Shown here: one piece after another, positions 44,440 to 53,280 of the stretch
How positions within the stretch are numbered: position 1 is the first letter of the stretch
Layout of the letters: the number at the start of each line of letters is the position of its first letter
NCBI RefSeq assembly: GCF_022809715.1
Contig: NZ_CP094460.1
Span: 1,674,001-1,738,000 of the forward strand
Source: Burkholderia pyrrocinia
GTDB taxonomy: Bacteria; Pseudomonadota; Gammaproteobacteria; Burkholderiales; Burkholderiaceae
DNA: 64,000 nucleotides
Direction of reading: 5' to 3'
Made by a program: the position numbers and the translations under genes
The notes under the pieces: model-generated
What the model saw: the letters and a program-made list of their open reading frames with translations, nothing else
The model's database searches: none
Told to the model about the DNA's origin: nothing

Positions 44440-45552
44440 TCAAAACACGTGCCTGACGCCGAGCGTCGCCATCATCTGGCGCGTGCCGGTCGAGCGCGCG
44501 TACGCGAAGATCTGCGCATGGTCCGCGTCGCCGGCCGCCTGCTGCGCGATCACCGTCAGCGCGACGTCGGTGCGTTTCGACAGGAAATAGTCAGCCTGCA
44601 GGTTCACCTGGTGCCATTTCGGACGCTTGTCGATCACGTCGTACTTGCCGTTCGTGAACGCATACGCAGCGCCGAGAAAAAGCTGCGGCGTCATCGTGTA
44701 GACGATGTTCACGCCGAGGTTCTGCAGGTGCAGGTGCGAATTGTCGAGGTAATCGTAGCGCACGTCGGTAAACATCGCCGCGAACTGTGCACGGCCGATC
44801 GTGTAGAAGCCGCCCGTGCCCGCGATCCGCTGCCGCCTCGCGTACGCCGCCGGCGTCATCGCGCTCCTGCTGAAGATCAGCAGCGGCGACGCGTAGTCGT
44901 TCGCGATCGCGCCGTCCTGGTTCGTGCTGCTGTACGGATGGTTGTACTGCGCGTAGACCGCGCTCCAGCGCAGCGCGCCTCGCTCGTAGCCGAGCCCGAA
45001 GCTGTATGCGCTGTTGTTCGCGAAGCCCGTCGCGTTGCTGAAGCCGTACAGCGCGGTGAATTTCAGGCCGTAGTAGACGGGGCTCACGTACTTCACCGAG
45101 TTCTGCACGCGGATGTCGTTGTAGCCGTTGTCGTTGTCGCCGATGTTCACGCCGTTGCTCGCGATGATCACGGGCCCGATGTAGTCGTGGATCGCGTCGT
45201 ACTGGCGGCCGAACGTCAGCGAGCCGTACGTGCGGTCGGCAAGGCCGACGTAGGCCATGCGCCCGAACTCTCGGCCGTTTTGCGCGGCCGTGCCCGTCAT
45301 CACGTTGAAGCCGTTCTCGAGCTGGAAGATCGCGGACAACCCCTGCCCGAGATCCTCCTTGCCCTTCAACCCCCAGCGCGGGTTCTGGTTCGTGCCGGAC
45401 AGCGCCTGCCAGGCGTTCTTGCCGCCCTGGTTCGTCGCGAACCCGACGCCGGCCGAGATCAGACCGTACAGCGTGATGCTGCTTTGCGCACCGGCATGGG
45501 TCGCGAAGGCGCCGAGCATCGCGAGCGGAGCGAGCTTGTAGAGAGTTTTCAT
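44440..45552 (-). CDS. outer-membrane porin (purine cluster)
   Basis: Beta-barrel porin of 370 residues. The signal peptide MKTLYKLAPLAMLGAFATHAGA precedes QSSITLYGLISAGVGFATN. RWGLKGKEDLGQGLSAIFQLENGFN and FGRMAYVGLADRTYGSLTFGRQYD are conserved, and the end ATLGVRHVF has the terminal phenylalanine. It lies 88 bp upstream of the nucleoside hydrolase gene on the same strand, so it may admit nucleosides. The upstream DNA (45600-45680) is AT-rich and likely contains the promoter. Confidence 0.92.
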   Translation of the reverse strand: MKTLYKLAPLAMLGAFATHAGAQSSITLYGLISAGVGFATNQGGKNAWQALSGTNQNPRWGLKGKEDLGQGLSAIFQLENGFNVMTGTAAQNGREFGRMAYVGLADRTYGSLTFGRQYDAIHDYIGPVIIASNGVNIGDNDNGYNDIRVQNSVKYVSPVYYGLKFTALYGFSNATGFANNSAYSFGLGYERGALRWSAVYAQYNHPYSSTNQDGAIANDYASPLLIFSRSAMTPAAYARRQRIAGTGGFYTIGRAQFAAMFTDVRYDYLDNSHLHLQNLGVNIVYTMTPQLFLGAAYAFTNGKYDVIDKRPKWHQVNLQADYFLSKRTDVALTVIAQQAAGDADHAQIFAYARSTGTRQMMATLGVRHVF

Positions 45553-45685
45553 GCGGGTCGTGTGATCGGTGGTGGTCCAGGCGCGGCAGGGTTCCGCGAA
45601 ACTGGCCTCGACTATACGAACCCGGATCGGATAATAAAAGTTTGCTTTTCTTATGTGTCAATAAAACGGATTTATTCTCATCCTC

Positions 45686-45757
45686 GTGCCTCCCGTGCCT
45701 CCCGTGCCTCCCGTGCCTCCCGTGCCTCCCGTGCCTCCCGTGCCTCCCGTGCCCGCC
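45686..45757. repeat. 9-bp minisatellite GTGCCTCCC, seven perfect units plus one variant
   Basis: Seven exact tandem copies (45686-45748) followed by GTGCCCGCC. It lies just beyond the 3' end of the L,D-transpeptidase gene (stop at 45768) and 134 bp upstream of the porin start. No coding role is likely. The unit length and perfection suggest copy number varies between strains. Confidence 0.9.
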
Positions 45758-45767
45758 GGGGCGGCCG

Positions 45768-47015
45768 TCAGTCCGCGGTGTCACCGCCCTTCGGCAGCTT
45801 CGACCACGCGTTGCGCCCCGGCAGCGGCGACCACGCCGGGCGCGTCTTGCGTGCGCTGTCGATCACGACCAGGTAGCGGCCCGCGATCGGCGTGATGTCG
45901 CGGTCGCGGCGCAGCACCCACAGCGACCTGCCGGCCTCGACGCGCGCCTGGTAGTCGTCGTCGAGCAGGCCGTGCCGGTCGAAGAACAGGTTCAGCGACG
46001 CGGGAATCCGCACGCATCCCTTCGAGTGCCGGATGCCGAGCAGCGGTTCGAGGCGGTCGGGGTCGGTCGCATGCATCTGGAAGCGCATCGGCGACACGCC
46101 GCCCTTGCCCCAGCCGCGCTCGCCGTCCTCCCATCCGAAGTCGTAGATGCGCATGTCGCGGCGGCCGTAGCCGCGAATGCCGTTGTCGTTCGTCGTGCCT
46201 TCCGCACGGAAATCCATGTTGTCGGGCGAGTGATGGAACACGCCGAGCGGCGTCACGAAATGATCGTACTTGCCCGGCAGCCCGGTGCCGACCGGCGATG
46301 CGCCGATCATCAGCCACGCATTGGCCGGCGTCGCGCGGAAGTAGATGAAAAGCGCCTGCACGTTCGGCGCGCGGTCGACCATCGCAACGTATTCGCCGGC
46401 CAGGTCGCCGAGGTCCGCATCGGCGAGCGCCTTCTGGAGCCGCTCGCCGTATGCGCGCTGCTCGCTTACGGGTACGTTCAGGCGCCGCGTCACTTCCTGC
46501 GTGAAGCGCTTGCGCATGTCGATCGCGCGTGCCGTCGCGCTTTTCGCGTCGTCGGCCGACAGCGGCGGATGCCGGCGCGGCGGGGTCGGCACGGGCGGCT
46601 CGGCCTCGCTGGCCGGTACGGCGGACGCGGCCGACGCAGGTTCGGCAGTGGACGCGGCGGAAGCCGCCGATGCAGGCGCTGCGACGGACGCGGCGGAACC
46701 CGCCGATGTGCCCGATGCCGCGCTGGCAGGCTCCGCATGATGCACATGCGATGCCGCAGGCGCGGGCTGCGCGGCCGACGCACCCGACGATGCATGCGCG
46801 TGCGACGCCGGATGCGCATGGGAAGCCGCCGACGCCGGCGATGCAACTGATGAGGATGACGTAGCAGCAGACGACGGAGCGCCGGATGCCGCAAAGGCAG
46901 GCCGCCAGGCAAGAGCGGCAATCGGCAGCATGGCAGCGAGCCACACATACGCGGCGACAGCGCGGGTACGGCAACGCGGCTTCGCAAATTGCCGCGTCAG
47001 GCTGGAAAGCATCAT
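45768..47015 (-). CDS. L,D-transpeptidase (YkuD) with long Ala/Ser/His linker
   Basis: Peptidoglycan cross-linking enzyme of about 415 residues from ATG 47015 (MMLSSLTRQF); ATG 47012 or the in-frame start at 47105 are alternatives, and none has a strong ribosome-binding site. A signal/anchor helix (AVAAYVWLAAMLPIAALAW) leads into a linker of about 110 residues rich in Ala, Ser, Pro and His, probably spanning the periplasm. The catalytic domain has VTPLGVFHHSPDN and the active-site motif GIRHSKGCVRIP with the nucleophilic cysteine. Arg-rich and proline-containing parts around residue 150 are of unknown role. Exact substrate, 3-3 cross-links or lipoprotein attachment, is not shown. Confidence 0.85.
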   Translation of the reverse strand: MMLSSLTRQFAKPRCRTRAVAAYVWLAAMLPIAALAWRPAFAASGAPSSAATSSSSVASPASAASHAHPASHAHASSGASAAQPAPAASHVHHAEPASAASGTSAGSAASVAAPASAASAASTAEPASAASAVPASEAEPPVPTPPRRHPPLSADDAKSATARAIDMRKRFTQEVTRRLNVPVSEQRAYGERLQKALADADLGDLAGEYVAMVDRAPNVQALFIYFRATPANAWLMIGASPVGTGLPGKYDHFVTPLGVFHHSPDNMDFRAEGTTNDNGIRGYGRRDMRIYDFGWEDGERGWGKGGVSPMRFQMHATDPDRLEPLLGIRHSKGCVRIPASLNLFFDRHGLLDDDYQARVEAGRSLWVLRRDRDITPIAGRYLVVIDSARKTRPAWSPLPGRNAWSKLPKGGDTAD

Positions 47016-47494
47016 ATGTTCGAAGCCATCGGCCGATCCGGCCGCCGCATGCTGCTGTTGCGAGCGGCGCATCTTCCGCGCGAGCCATCGACACGTCCGG
47101 CACATCGCGTGCGCCCGGCGCCGACGCCTCTTCGCGGTGGAGCCGTTCGCTGATGCAACGCGTGCGGTCCGATGGCGGCTAATGAGTCGTCAGGCCCTTC
47201 ATTCTACGCGCCAGCGCAGGAATCGGCAGCGGCGAAAGTCGCGGTTTCGCGGCGGATTTGCGCTTCGTCACGCTTTGTTTCAACTCGTTTCCGCTTGCGG
47301 CTTCGTCGCGTGTCAACCTTATAAGTTGGATGTTTCAAAACATGCGCCCGGTGGGTTTGTGCGTTCCGCCCGCAACGATGTTTCCACGAAACAAATTCGC
47401 ATGCCAAACCATTTTGGCGATGCCGTTTCCCTCCGAGAAAACCGCATCGCACGCATGCCGCACGAACCATGCGACACGCGTGCGCAACCACCGA
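47016..47494. other. intergenic region between MFS and L,D-transpeptidase genes
   Basis: A 479-bp stretch, both neighbours on the minus strand. It must contain the end of the MFS transcript and the promoter of the transpeptidase gene. AT-richer segments lie near 47320-47410. I see no gene, RNA or convincing hairpin with T-tract. Confidence 0.5.
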
Positions 47495-48913
47495 CTACTT
47501 CGAGATGGTTTCGAGCGCGATGCCCTTCGTGCGCGGCCCCATGAGCCCGATCGCGGCCATCACGATCGCCATCGCGCCCGCGATGAACGCGAACACGCCG
47601 AAGGTGCCGAAGCCCTTCAGCACGGCCGCGATCACGAACGACGAGAAGATCGCCGAGAAGCGGCTCCACGAATAGACGAAACCGACGGCCCGTGCGCGGA
47701 TCGACGTCGGGAACAGCTCGGCCTGATACGCGTGGAAGCTGTACGACATGATGTTGCTCGCGAGCGTGAGGCCGATGCCGAGCACGATCAGGAATGCGCC
47801 CACCGTCGTCTGGCTGAACAGCAGCCCGCAGACGACGATCGCCGCCGCCATCGCGACGATCACCGACTTGCGCTCGAAGCGGTCGGCGATCACGAGGCCG
47901 ATCAGCGGGCCGATCGGCGCCGCGAGCGCGATCACGCTCGAATACATCAGGCTCGACGTGATCGTGATGCCCTGCTTGATCAGCAGCGTCGGCACCCAGT
48001 TCGCGAAGCCGTAGAAGCCGACCGTCTGGAACACGTTGAAGATCGTCATCATGATCGTGCGGCTGCGATATGGCGGCACCCACATGTCGCGGAAGCTGCC
48101 GCGCGGCGGCACGGGTTCGGCCGGCGCGGGCGGCGGCAGCGGCCGCCCGTATTCGGCCTCGACCTTCGCTTCGAGCGCGCGCATGATGCGATCGGCTTCG
48201 TCGACCCGGCCCTGCTGCGCGAGCCAGCGCGGGCTTTCCGGCAGCTCGCGGCGAATCCACCATACGAACAGCGCGCCATGCGCGCCGATCAGCACGACCC
48301 AGCGCCAGCCGTCGAGGCCGAACGGCGCATGCGGCACGAGCAGATACGCGAGGAACGCGACCACCGGCACCGCGACGAACCCGACCGCCTGCTCGCACGC
48401 GAATGCGCGGCCGCGGATCTGCTTCGGCACGAGTTCGGAGATGTACGTGCCGATCGTCACCATCTCGACGCCGAGCCCGAGACCGACGACGAAGCGCCAG
48501 AAGTTCAGCCCGGTCGCGGTGTCCTGGAACGCCATCACGACGTTGGCGGCCGTGTACCACAGCAGCGACCACGTGAAGATCGCGCGGCGGCCGAAGCGGT
48601 CGGCGAGAAAGCCGCATGCGATCGTGCCGATGAAGAGCCCGGAGAACAGCGCGGCGATGAAGCTCGCGACGCCGGTGGTGCCGAACAGGCCGTGCGTCGT
48701 CGCCGAAAGGATGCCGCTTTTCACGAGGCCGGGCGCGACGTAACCGCTGTAGAGCAGATCGTAGAGTTCGAAGAAGAAACCGAGGCTCAGCAGTACGACG
48801 AGCTTCCAGACGCTGCGGGTGGGTGGCAGGCGGTCGAGGCGGGCCGAGATCGAGCCGGGATCGACGGATGGGGATTGGGCAGGTGCCTGCGAAAGGCTGT
48901 CCGTTGAGGCCAT
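47495..48913 (-). CDS. MFS transporter (sugar-porter-like)
   Basis: Inner-membrane carrier of 472 residues from ATG 48913 (MASTDSLSQAP). Twelve membrane segments are expected. The first helix FFFELYDLLYSGYVAPGLV carries an acidic residue as in proton symporters. The A-motif is FLADRFGRRAIF, and RRELPESPRWLAQQGR after helix 6 is the PESPRWL signature of sugar porters and the metabolite:H+ group. The second half repeats the pattern (VIADRFERKSVI). Substrate unknown. It stands alone and is divergent from the MscS gene. Confidence 0.88.
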   Translation of the reverse strand: MASTDSLSQAPAQSPSVDPGSISARLDRLPPTRSVWKLVVLLSLGFFFELYDLLYSGYVAPGLVKSGILSATTHGLFGTTGVASFIAALFSGLFIGTIACGFLADRFGRRAIFTWSLLWYTAANVVMAFQDTATGLNFWRFVVGLGLGVEMVTIGTYISELVPKQIRGRAFACEQAVGFVAVPVVAFLAYLLVPHAPFGLDGWRWVVLIGAHGALFVWWIRRELPESPRWLAQQGRVDEADRIMRALEAKVEAEYGRPLPPPAPAEPVPPRGSFRDMWVPPYRSRTIMMTIFNVFQTVGFYGFANWVPTLLIKQGITITSSLMYSSVIALAAPIGPLIGLVIADRFERKSVIVAMAAAIVVCGLLFSQTTVGAFLIVLGIGLTLASNIMSYSFHAYQAELFPTSIRARAVGFVYSWSRFSAIFSSFVIAAVLKGFGTFGVFAFIAGAMAIVMAAIGLMGPRTKGIALETISK

Positions 48914-49344
48914 CTTGGGCGCGTCTCCTGATCGTGTCGTGTTGTGTGTTGTTGTCCGGCGACCGTCGAGCCGCCGTCGGGCGAATCGCTGCATTGTACC
49001 GGCACGCCCGTCCTGCGGGCCGGCCGCGCTGCCCGCACCGACCAGATTCGGACACCCCGATTTCGCGCCGGACAATATGTAAATTGCGTAACCGTCTGTC
49101 GGGTATGGAAAAAGCGTCGGAACGACGATCCGGCGCCGCCCGTGCCGAGCCTCGGCGGCGCCGGCCCGACGGTACGGGCCTGCCGCGCCGTTTCGCGCGG
49201 GCACGCGCCGCCGGAATCGCTGCAAACGGGGTACGCAATCGGTACAACCACGCGTTCCGCGCCCCGGTAACATGCTACCGGGCCAACTACCGGCTTCCGG
49301 GCGCCTTTCGGCGACCGGCATTGTCGGCAAATCGTAAGCATTCC
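48914..49344. other. divergent intergenic region, MFS / mscS-like gene
   Basis: A 431-bp region containing the promoters of both genes. An AT-rich patch at 49070-49095 is a possible promoter core for mscS. An open frame runs through it into mscS but has no plausible start. Nothing else stands out. Confidence 0.5.
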
Positions 49345-51789
49345 ATGTTCATACAACGACTATCCACGTACGCCCGCCGGATCGCGCTGATCGCATTGCT
49401 GCAGTTCGCGGCGATCGCGACCGCGTCGGCGTTTCCGGCGGCCGCTTCCGCCCCGGGGGCGAGCGGCACCGACGCGTCCGTGCCGGCCATCTCGCTGAAC
49501 GACGCCGTCGCGCAGCTCAAGCAGATGCAGGCCGAACAGGACCGCATCAAGCAGCAGACTTCGACCGCGTCCAACAGCAAGGAACTGGACGCGCTCGACG
49601 AAGCGACGCAGGAGCTGAGCACCGACGTCGCGAAGCTGCAGAGCGAGCTCGCTCCGCAGCGTACGCAGGTCCAGGCCCAACTCGACGTGCTCGGCCCGGC
49701 GCCTGCCGAGGGCGCCGCGCCGGAAACACCGGCCGTCGCGAAGCAGCGCGCGACACTGACCGCGCGCAAGACGCAACTCGACGCGGCACTGAAACAGGCC
49801 GCCGACCAGAAGACCAATCTCGCGAACCTGACCGAGCAGTTCGCGAAGCTGCATCGCAGCCAGTTGAAGAACCAGCTCGCGTTCCGTTCGGGCGGCATCT
49901 TCAGCGCGCAATTCTGGCTGCCGCTATTTCAGCGGTCGCCGGACGACATCCAGCGGCTCGAGGATTTCAACGACGAACTGCGCGACATGCTGCGCTCGTC
50001 GTGGGTGCCCGGACAACGGGCGATCACCACGCTGCTGCTGATCGCCTCGTTCGCGATGTGGCTCGGCGGCCGCCGGCTCATCGAGCGCGGGCTCGCGTGG
50101 ATCTGCCTGAACCGCCTGCCGCCCACCCGCTTGCGCCGCAGCGCGCTGGCGCTGTCGACCGCGTTGTCGACATTCCTGGCAACCGCCTTTGCCGTTCAGA
50201 TCCTCTACCTCGCCGTCGCGCGCCACTACGAGCTCACGCCGTCGCTGACCGATCTGTGGGACCAGTTCGCGAAGCTTGCCGCGACCTGCGCACTGATCGC
50301 CGGGCTCGGCCGCGCGCTGCTCTGCACGAAGCATCCGTCGTGGCGCCTGCCGGCGCTCGCCGATCCCGTCGCGCTCGCGATGAGGCCGTTCCCCGGCATC
50401 CTGGCCGCGCTGCTGCTGATGTCCGGCACGCTCGAATCGATCAACCGGATCGTCGACACCAGCCTGTCGGTCACGCTGTTCGGCCGCGGCATCGTATCGC
50501 TCGTCGTCGCGCTGACGGTCGGCGCGTCGCTGCTGCGCTCGAACCGCGCGCGCAGCGCGCTCGCGGCGGCTGGCGAGGCGCCCGAGCAGCGCTCCACGCT
50601 CGCCGGGCTGATCCACGCCGGCGTCACGCTGGCGATCGTGGTGTCGCTGGTCGCACTCCTGATCGGCTACATCACGGTCGCGCGATTCATCACCTACGAG
50701 CTCGTGTGGTTCGAGATCGTGCTGTGCGCCACCTACATCCTGATCCAGTTGACGCGCGACGCGAGCGAAAGCCTGTTCTCCGCGAGCCTGTCGACGGGCC
50801 AGCAGATCAAGAACCTGTTCGCGCTCGAAGACCGGCACCTCGACCAGGCCCGCACGGTCCTGTCCGGATTCGGCACGAGCCTGCTGATGCTGATCGCGGC
50901 CATCGCGCTGCTGACGGGCGGCTTCGGCACGACGCCGAGCGACCTGCTCGACAGCGCGATCGCGATGATCGGCAGCCAGCGGCTGCAGAGCCTGAACATC
51001 ATGCCGGACCGGATCCTGAACGCCGTGATCGGCTTCGCGATCGGCTTCTACCTGCTGCGTTCGCTGCGCCGCTGGCTCGACGGCGAGTTCATGCCCGCGC
51101 TCGGCATGGACACGGGGATGCGCGTGTCGCTGATCACGCTGTTCACCAACGTCGGCTACGTGCTGCTCGTGCTGATGACGCTCGGCCTGCTCGGCGTCAG
51201 GTGGAACAACCTCGCGTGGATCGTCAGTGCGCTGTCGGTGGGTATCGGCTTCGGCCTGCAGGAGATCGTGAAGAATTTCGTGTCGGGGCTGATCCTGCTG
51301 ACCGAGCGTCCGGTGAAGGTGGGCGACATGATCAGCATCGCGGGCGTCGAAGGCGACATCCGCCGCATCAACGTGCGCGCGACCGAGATCCAGCTCAGCG
51401 ACCGCTCGACCGTGATCGTGCCGAACTCGCAACTGATCTCGCAAAACCTGCGCAACGTGACGATGGGCAACAGCACGCAGGGCGTCGCGACGCTGGTGCT
51501 GACGTTCCCGCTGAACACCGATCCCGAGCAGGTGCGCGACCTTCTGCTCGATGCGTACCGCACGCATGACGCGATTCTCGAGAAACCGGCGCCGTCGGTG
51601 ACGTTCAGCCAGCTCGCGCCGGACGGGATCACGCTGAGCGTGACGGGCTACGTGTCGAGCCCGCGGATCGCGAGTTCGACGAAGAGCGATCTGCTGTTCG
51701 AGATCCTGAAGCAGTTGCGCGCGGCGGGGATCACGCTGTCGAGCCCGCAGATGCTGGTCGTGCAAAATATGCCGACGGTGGAGAAGTGA
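49345..51789 (+). CDS. large MscS-family mechanosensitive channel
   Basis: Inner-membrane channel of 814 residues. A signal peptide (ALIALLQFAAIATASAFPA) precedes a periplasmic domain with coiled-coil character (residues about 55-175: LKQMQAEQDRIKQQ, LDEATQELSTDVAKLQSEL). About ten membrane helices follow. The pore-lining helix and beta domain are recognisable near the end: WIVSALSVGIGFGLQEIVKNFVSGLILLTERPVKVGDMI, then VRATEIQLSDRSTVIVPNSQLI. This is the MscK/YbdG-like long type, releasing solutes under osmotic shock. The last 121 bp are repeated at 62837-62957, 11,170 bp away, so the gene's 3' end may come from the recombination that brought in the RTX operon. The stop is TGA here, TAA in the copy. 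Confidence 0.92.
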   Translation: MFIQRLSTYARRIALIALLQFAAIATASAFPAAASAPGASGTDASVPAISLNDAVAQLKQMQAEQDRIKQQTSTASNSKELDALDEATQELSTDVAKLQSELAPQRTQVQAQLDVLGPAPAEGAAPETPAVAKQRATLTARKTQLDAALKQAADQKTNLANLTEQFAKLHRSQLKNQLAFRSGGIFSAQFWLPLFQRSPDDIQRLEDFNDELRDMLRSSWVPGQRAITTLLLIASFAMWLGGRRLIERGLAWICLNRLPPTRLRRSALALSTALSTFLATAFAVQILYLAVARHYELTPSLTDLWDQFAKLAATCALIAGLGRALLCTKHPSWRLPALADPVALAMRPFPGILAALLLMSGTLESINRIVDTSLSVTLFGRGIVSLVVALTVGASLLRSNRARSALAAAGEAPEQRSTLAGLIHAGVTLAIVVSLVALLIGYITVARFITYELVWFEIVLCATYILIQLTRDASESLFSASLSTGQQIKNLFALEDRHLDQARTVLSGFGTSLLMLIAAIALLTGGFGTTPSDLLDSAIAMIGSQRLQSLNIMPDRILNAVIGFAIGFYLLRSLRRWLDGEFMPALGMDTGMRVSLITLFTNVGYVLLVLMTLGLLGVRWNNLAWIVSALSVGIGFGLQEIVKNFVSGLILLTERPVKVGDMISIAGVEGDIRRINVRATEIQLSDRSTVIVPNSQLISQNLRNVTMGNSTQGVATLVLTFPLNTDPEQVRDLLLDAYRTHDAILEKPAPSVTFSQLAPDGITLSVTGYVSSPRIASSTKSDLLFEILKQLRAAGITLSSPQMLVVQNMPTVEK
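51667..51787. repeat. copy A of duplicated mscS 3' segment
   Basis: A 121-bp segment at the end of mscS that recurs at 62837-62957. Three third-position differences (51720, and two near 51774-51778) leave the protein unchanged; the stop codons also differ (TGA against TAA). Confidence 0.95.
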
Positions 51790-51794
51790 ACAAA

Positions 51795-51833
51795 GACGGC
51801 CGGTCGCGTACTGCGGCTATCGCGACGACCGTC
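51795..51833. terminator. possible bidirectional terminator between mscS and tolC-like gene
   Basis: GACGGCCGGTCGCG (51795-51808) is nearly complementary to CGCGACGACCGTC (51821-51833), a 12-bp loop between them, in the 51-bp gap between convergent genes. No T-tract. Confidence 0.45.
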
Positions 51834-51840
51834 TCCAGTA

Positions 51841-53280
51841 CTACCGAAATGCCCATCGTCCGATGACGCCAGTGCTGGCAAACAGCCGCAGCCGTGCCGC
51901 CTCCCACTCGGCCAGCGTTCGCACCCGTTCCTGGCGGGCATCGGCAAGCGCGGCTTGTGCCGACAGCAGTTCCAGAATATCTCCTGCGCCGAACGCGTAA
52001 CGATTGCGCGCCGACGTCAGCGCCGCTTCCGCGGCAGCCAGCAAGCGTGCAGACGCATCCAGGTTGTCCGCCGTCGTCTCCGCGTCGGCATGGGCCTTCA
52101 GCACGTCACGCAGAATCTGCTGCTGCGTATCGAGAAGCTGTGCCTGTGCCAGTTCGGCCTGAGCCTGCGCGCCGCGAATCCGATACGTACGAGAAAAGCC
52201 GTCAAAGAACGGAATCGTCAAAGTCAGGCCGATGCTGGTTTGCGTCGCCCGCACTGACTGCAATCCCTGATTCGGATATCCGTTCCGCGACAGCGTGCCG
52301 CTTAGATCTAGGGTCGGCATTCCGTCGGACCGCACGGCCGTGACCTTCGCTTGCGCAGCCTTCCATTTGGCCCGCGCCGCCCGGATCTCGGGGTGAGAAC
52401 TTTCGGCCGCGCGAAGCCAGTCGCTTAGCTGGCGCTCCGCGTCCAGCGCAACCGGTACGACTGCCTCCTCGACCTCGACCCGCGTGCCGGCGGGCAGACC
52501 GGTCGCAAAGACCAGTTCGGCGCGGGCCCGAGCCACCTCCCCGCCCGCTCGTCGGGCAGCGAGCAATGCCTTGGCCAACGCAGTTTCCGCCTGCAATACG
52601 TCTGCTCGGGATGCAACGCCCATGGCCAGCCGCTTACGCGACGCACGCAGCGTCGATTCCGCCAAAGTCGCGGACTCGGTACGCGCTGCAAACGCCGCTT
52701 GAGCATTCTGAACATCGAAATAGCTCCCGATGACATCCACGACCGCCTTTTGCATCGCTGCGTCGTGGCCCGCCAGCGCTGCCGTCAGCAGTTGCTGTGC
52801 CGCCGCGCTGTTTGCTGCTCGCCCACCAAAGTCGAGTAGCCGCCAGTTCAACGTCGCGTTCGACGTTCGACCGACGCCGCGCGTATTCATCGATGGTGCA
52901 TCGGAATACCGGTTATAAGTCGTCAATTGGCTGATCGCCCCGTTGACGGTGGGGAGCCATGCCGATCTGTCCTCACCCACCGCAGCGGCCTGGATCTTGA
53001 TCGATGCCCACGCCGCTCGAATACGGGGGTTGTGGCATAGCGCAAGATCAACCGCATCACCGAGCGTCAGCGGCTTCGCCGGGCCAGTCGTCGAAGCGCA
53101 TACAACTGGCATGTCATCGCCCGGTAATCGCTGCCCCGCATCCAGCACCGGTGGACGGGTCAGCAACGGATCGGCCAGGCCATCCGGAATCCCGCGTGTT
53201 TCGGCATTGCATGCAATTGAAACCAACATCAGGCCGAAGATCCACGGACACACGCCATCTTTCAAGCTCCTAGCGCTCAC
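51841..53280 (-). CDS. TolC-family outer-membrane factor of the type I secretion system
   Basis: Outer-membrane channel of 479 residues for type I secretion. The GTG at 53280 is chosen because GGGAG lies seven bases upstream and it overlaps the fusion-protein stop; an ATG at 53298 is in frame. A short hydrophobic signal (WIFGLMLVSIACNA) is followed by a mature protein with the OEP repeats: LTLGDAVDLALCHNPRIRAAW and, in the second half, QLSDWLRAAESSHPEIRAARA. Long helices such as RASRKRLAMGVASRADVLQAET and ARNRYAFGAGDILELLSAQAAL are typical. It is the last gene of the RTX operon. Confidence 0.9.
   Translation of the reverse strand: MSARSLKDGVCPWIFGLMLVSIACNAETRGIPDGLADPLLTRPPVLDAGQRLPGDDMPVVCASTTGPAKPLTLGDAVDLALCHNPRIRAAWASIKIQAAAVGEDRSAWLPTVNGAISQLTTYNRYSDAPSMNTRGVGRTSNATLNWRLLDFGGRAANSAAAQQLLTAALAGHDAAMQKAVVDVIGSYFDVQNAQAAFAARTESATLAESTLRASRKRLAMGVASRADVLQAETALAKALLAARRAGGEVARARAELVFATGLPAGTRVEVEEAVVPVALDAERQLSDWLRAAESSHPEIRAARAKWKAAQAKVTAVRSDGMPTLDLSGTLSRNGYPNQGLQSVRATQTSIGLTLTIPFFDGFSRTYRIRGAQAQAELAQAQLLDTQQQILRDVLKAHADAETTADNLDASARLLAAAEAALTSARNRYAFGAGDILELLSAQAALADARQERVRTLAEWEAARLRLFASTGVIGRWAFR

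Noticed and set aside
45686..45757. Minisatellite considered as a CRISPR-like array or coding repeat
   Set aside because: Units are 9 bp with no spacers, and the translated Val-Pro-Pro repeat is outside any credible gene.
48823..49344. N-terminal extension of the MscS protein
   Set aside because: The frame is open but the region has no ribosome-binding site and ATG 49345 begins a normal signal peptide.
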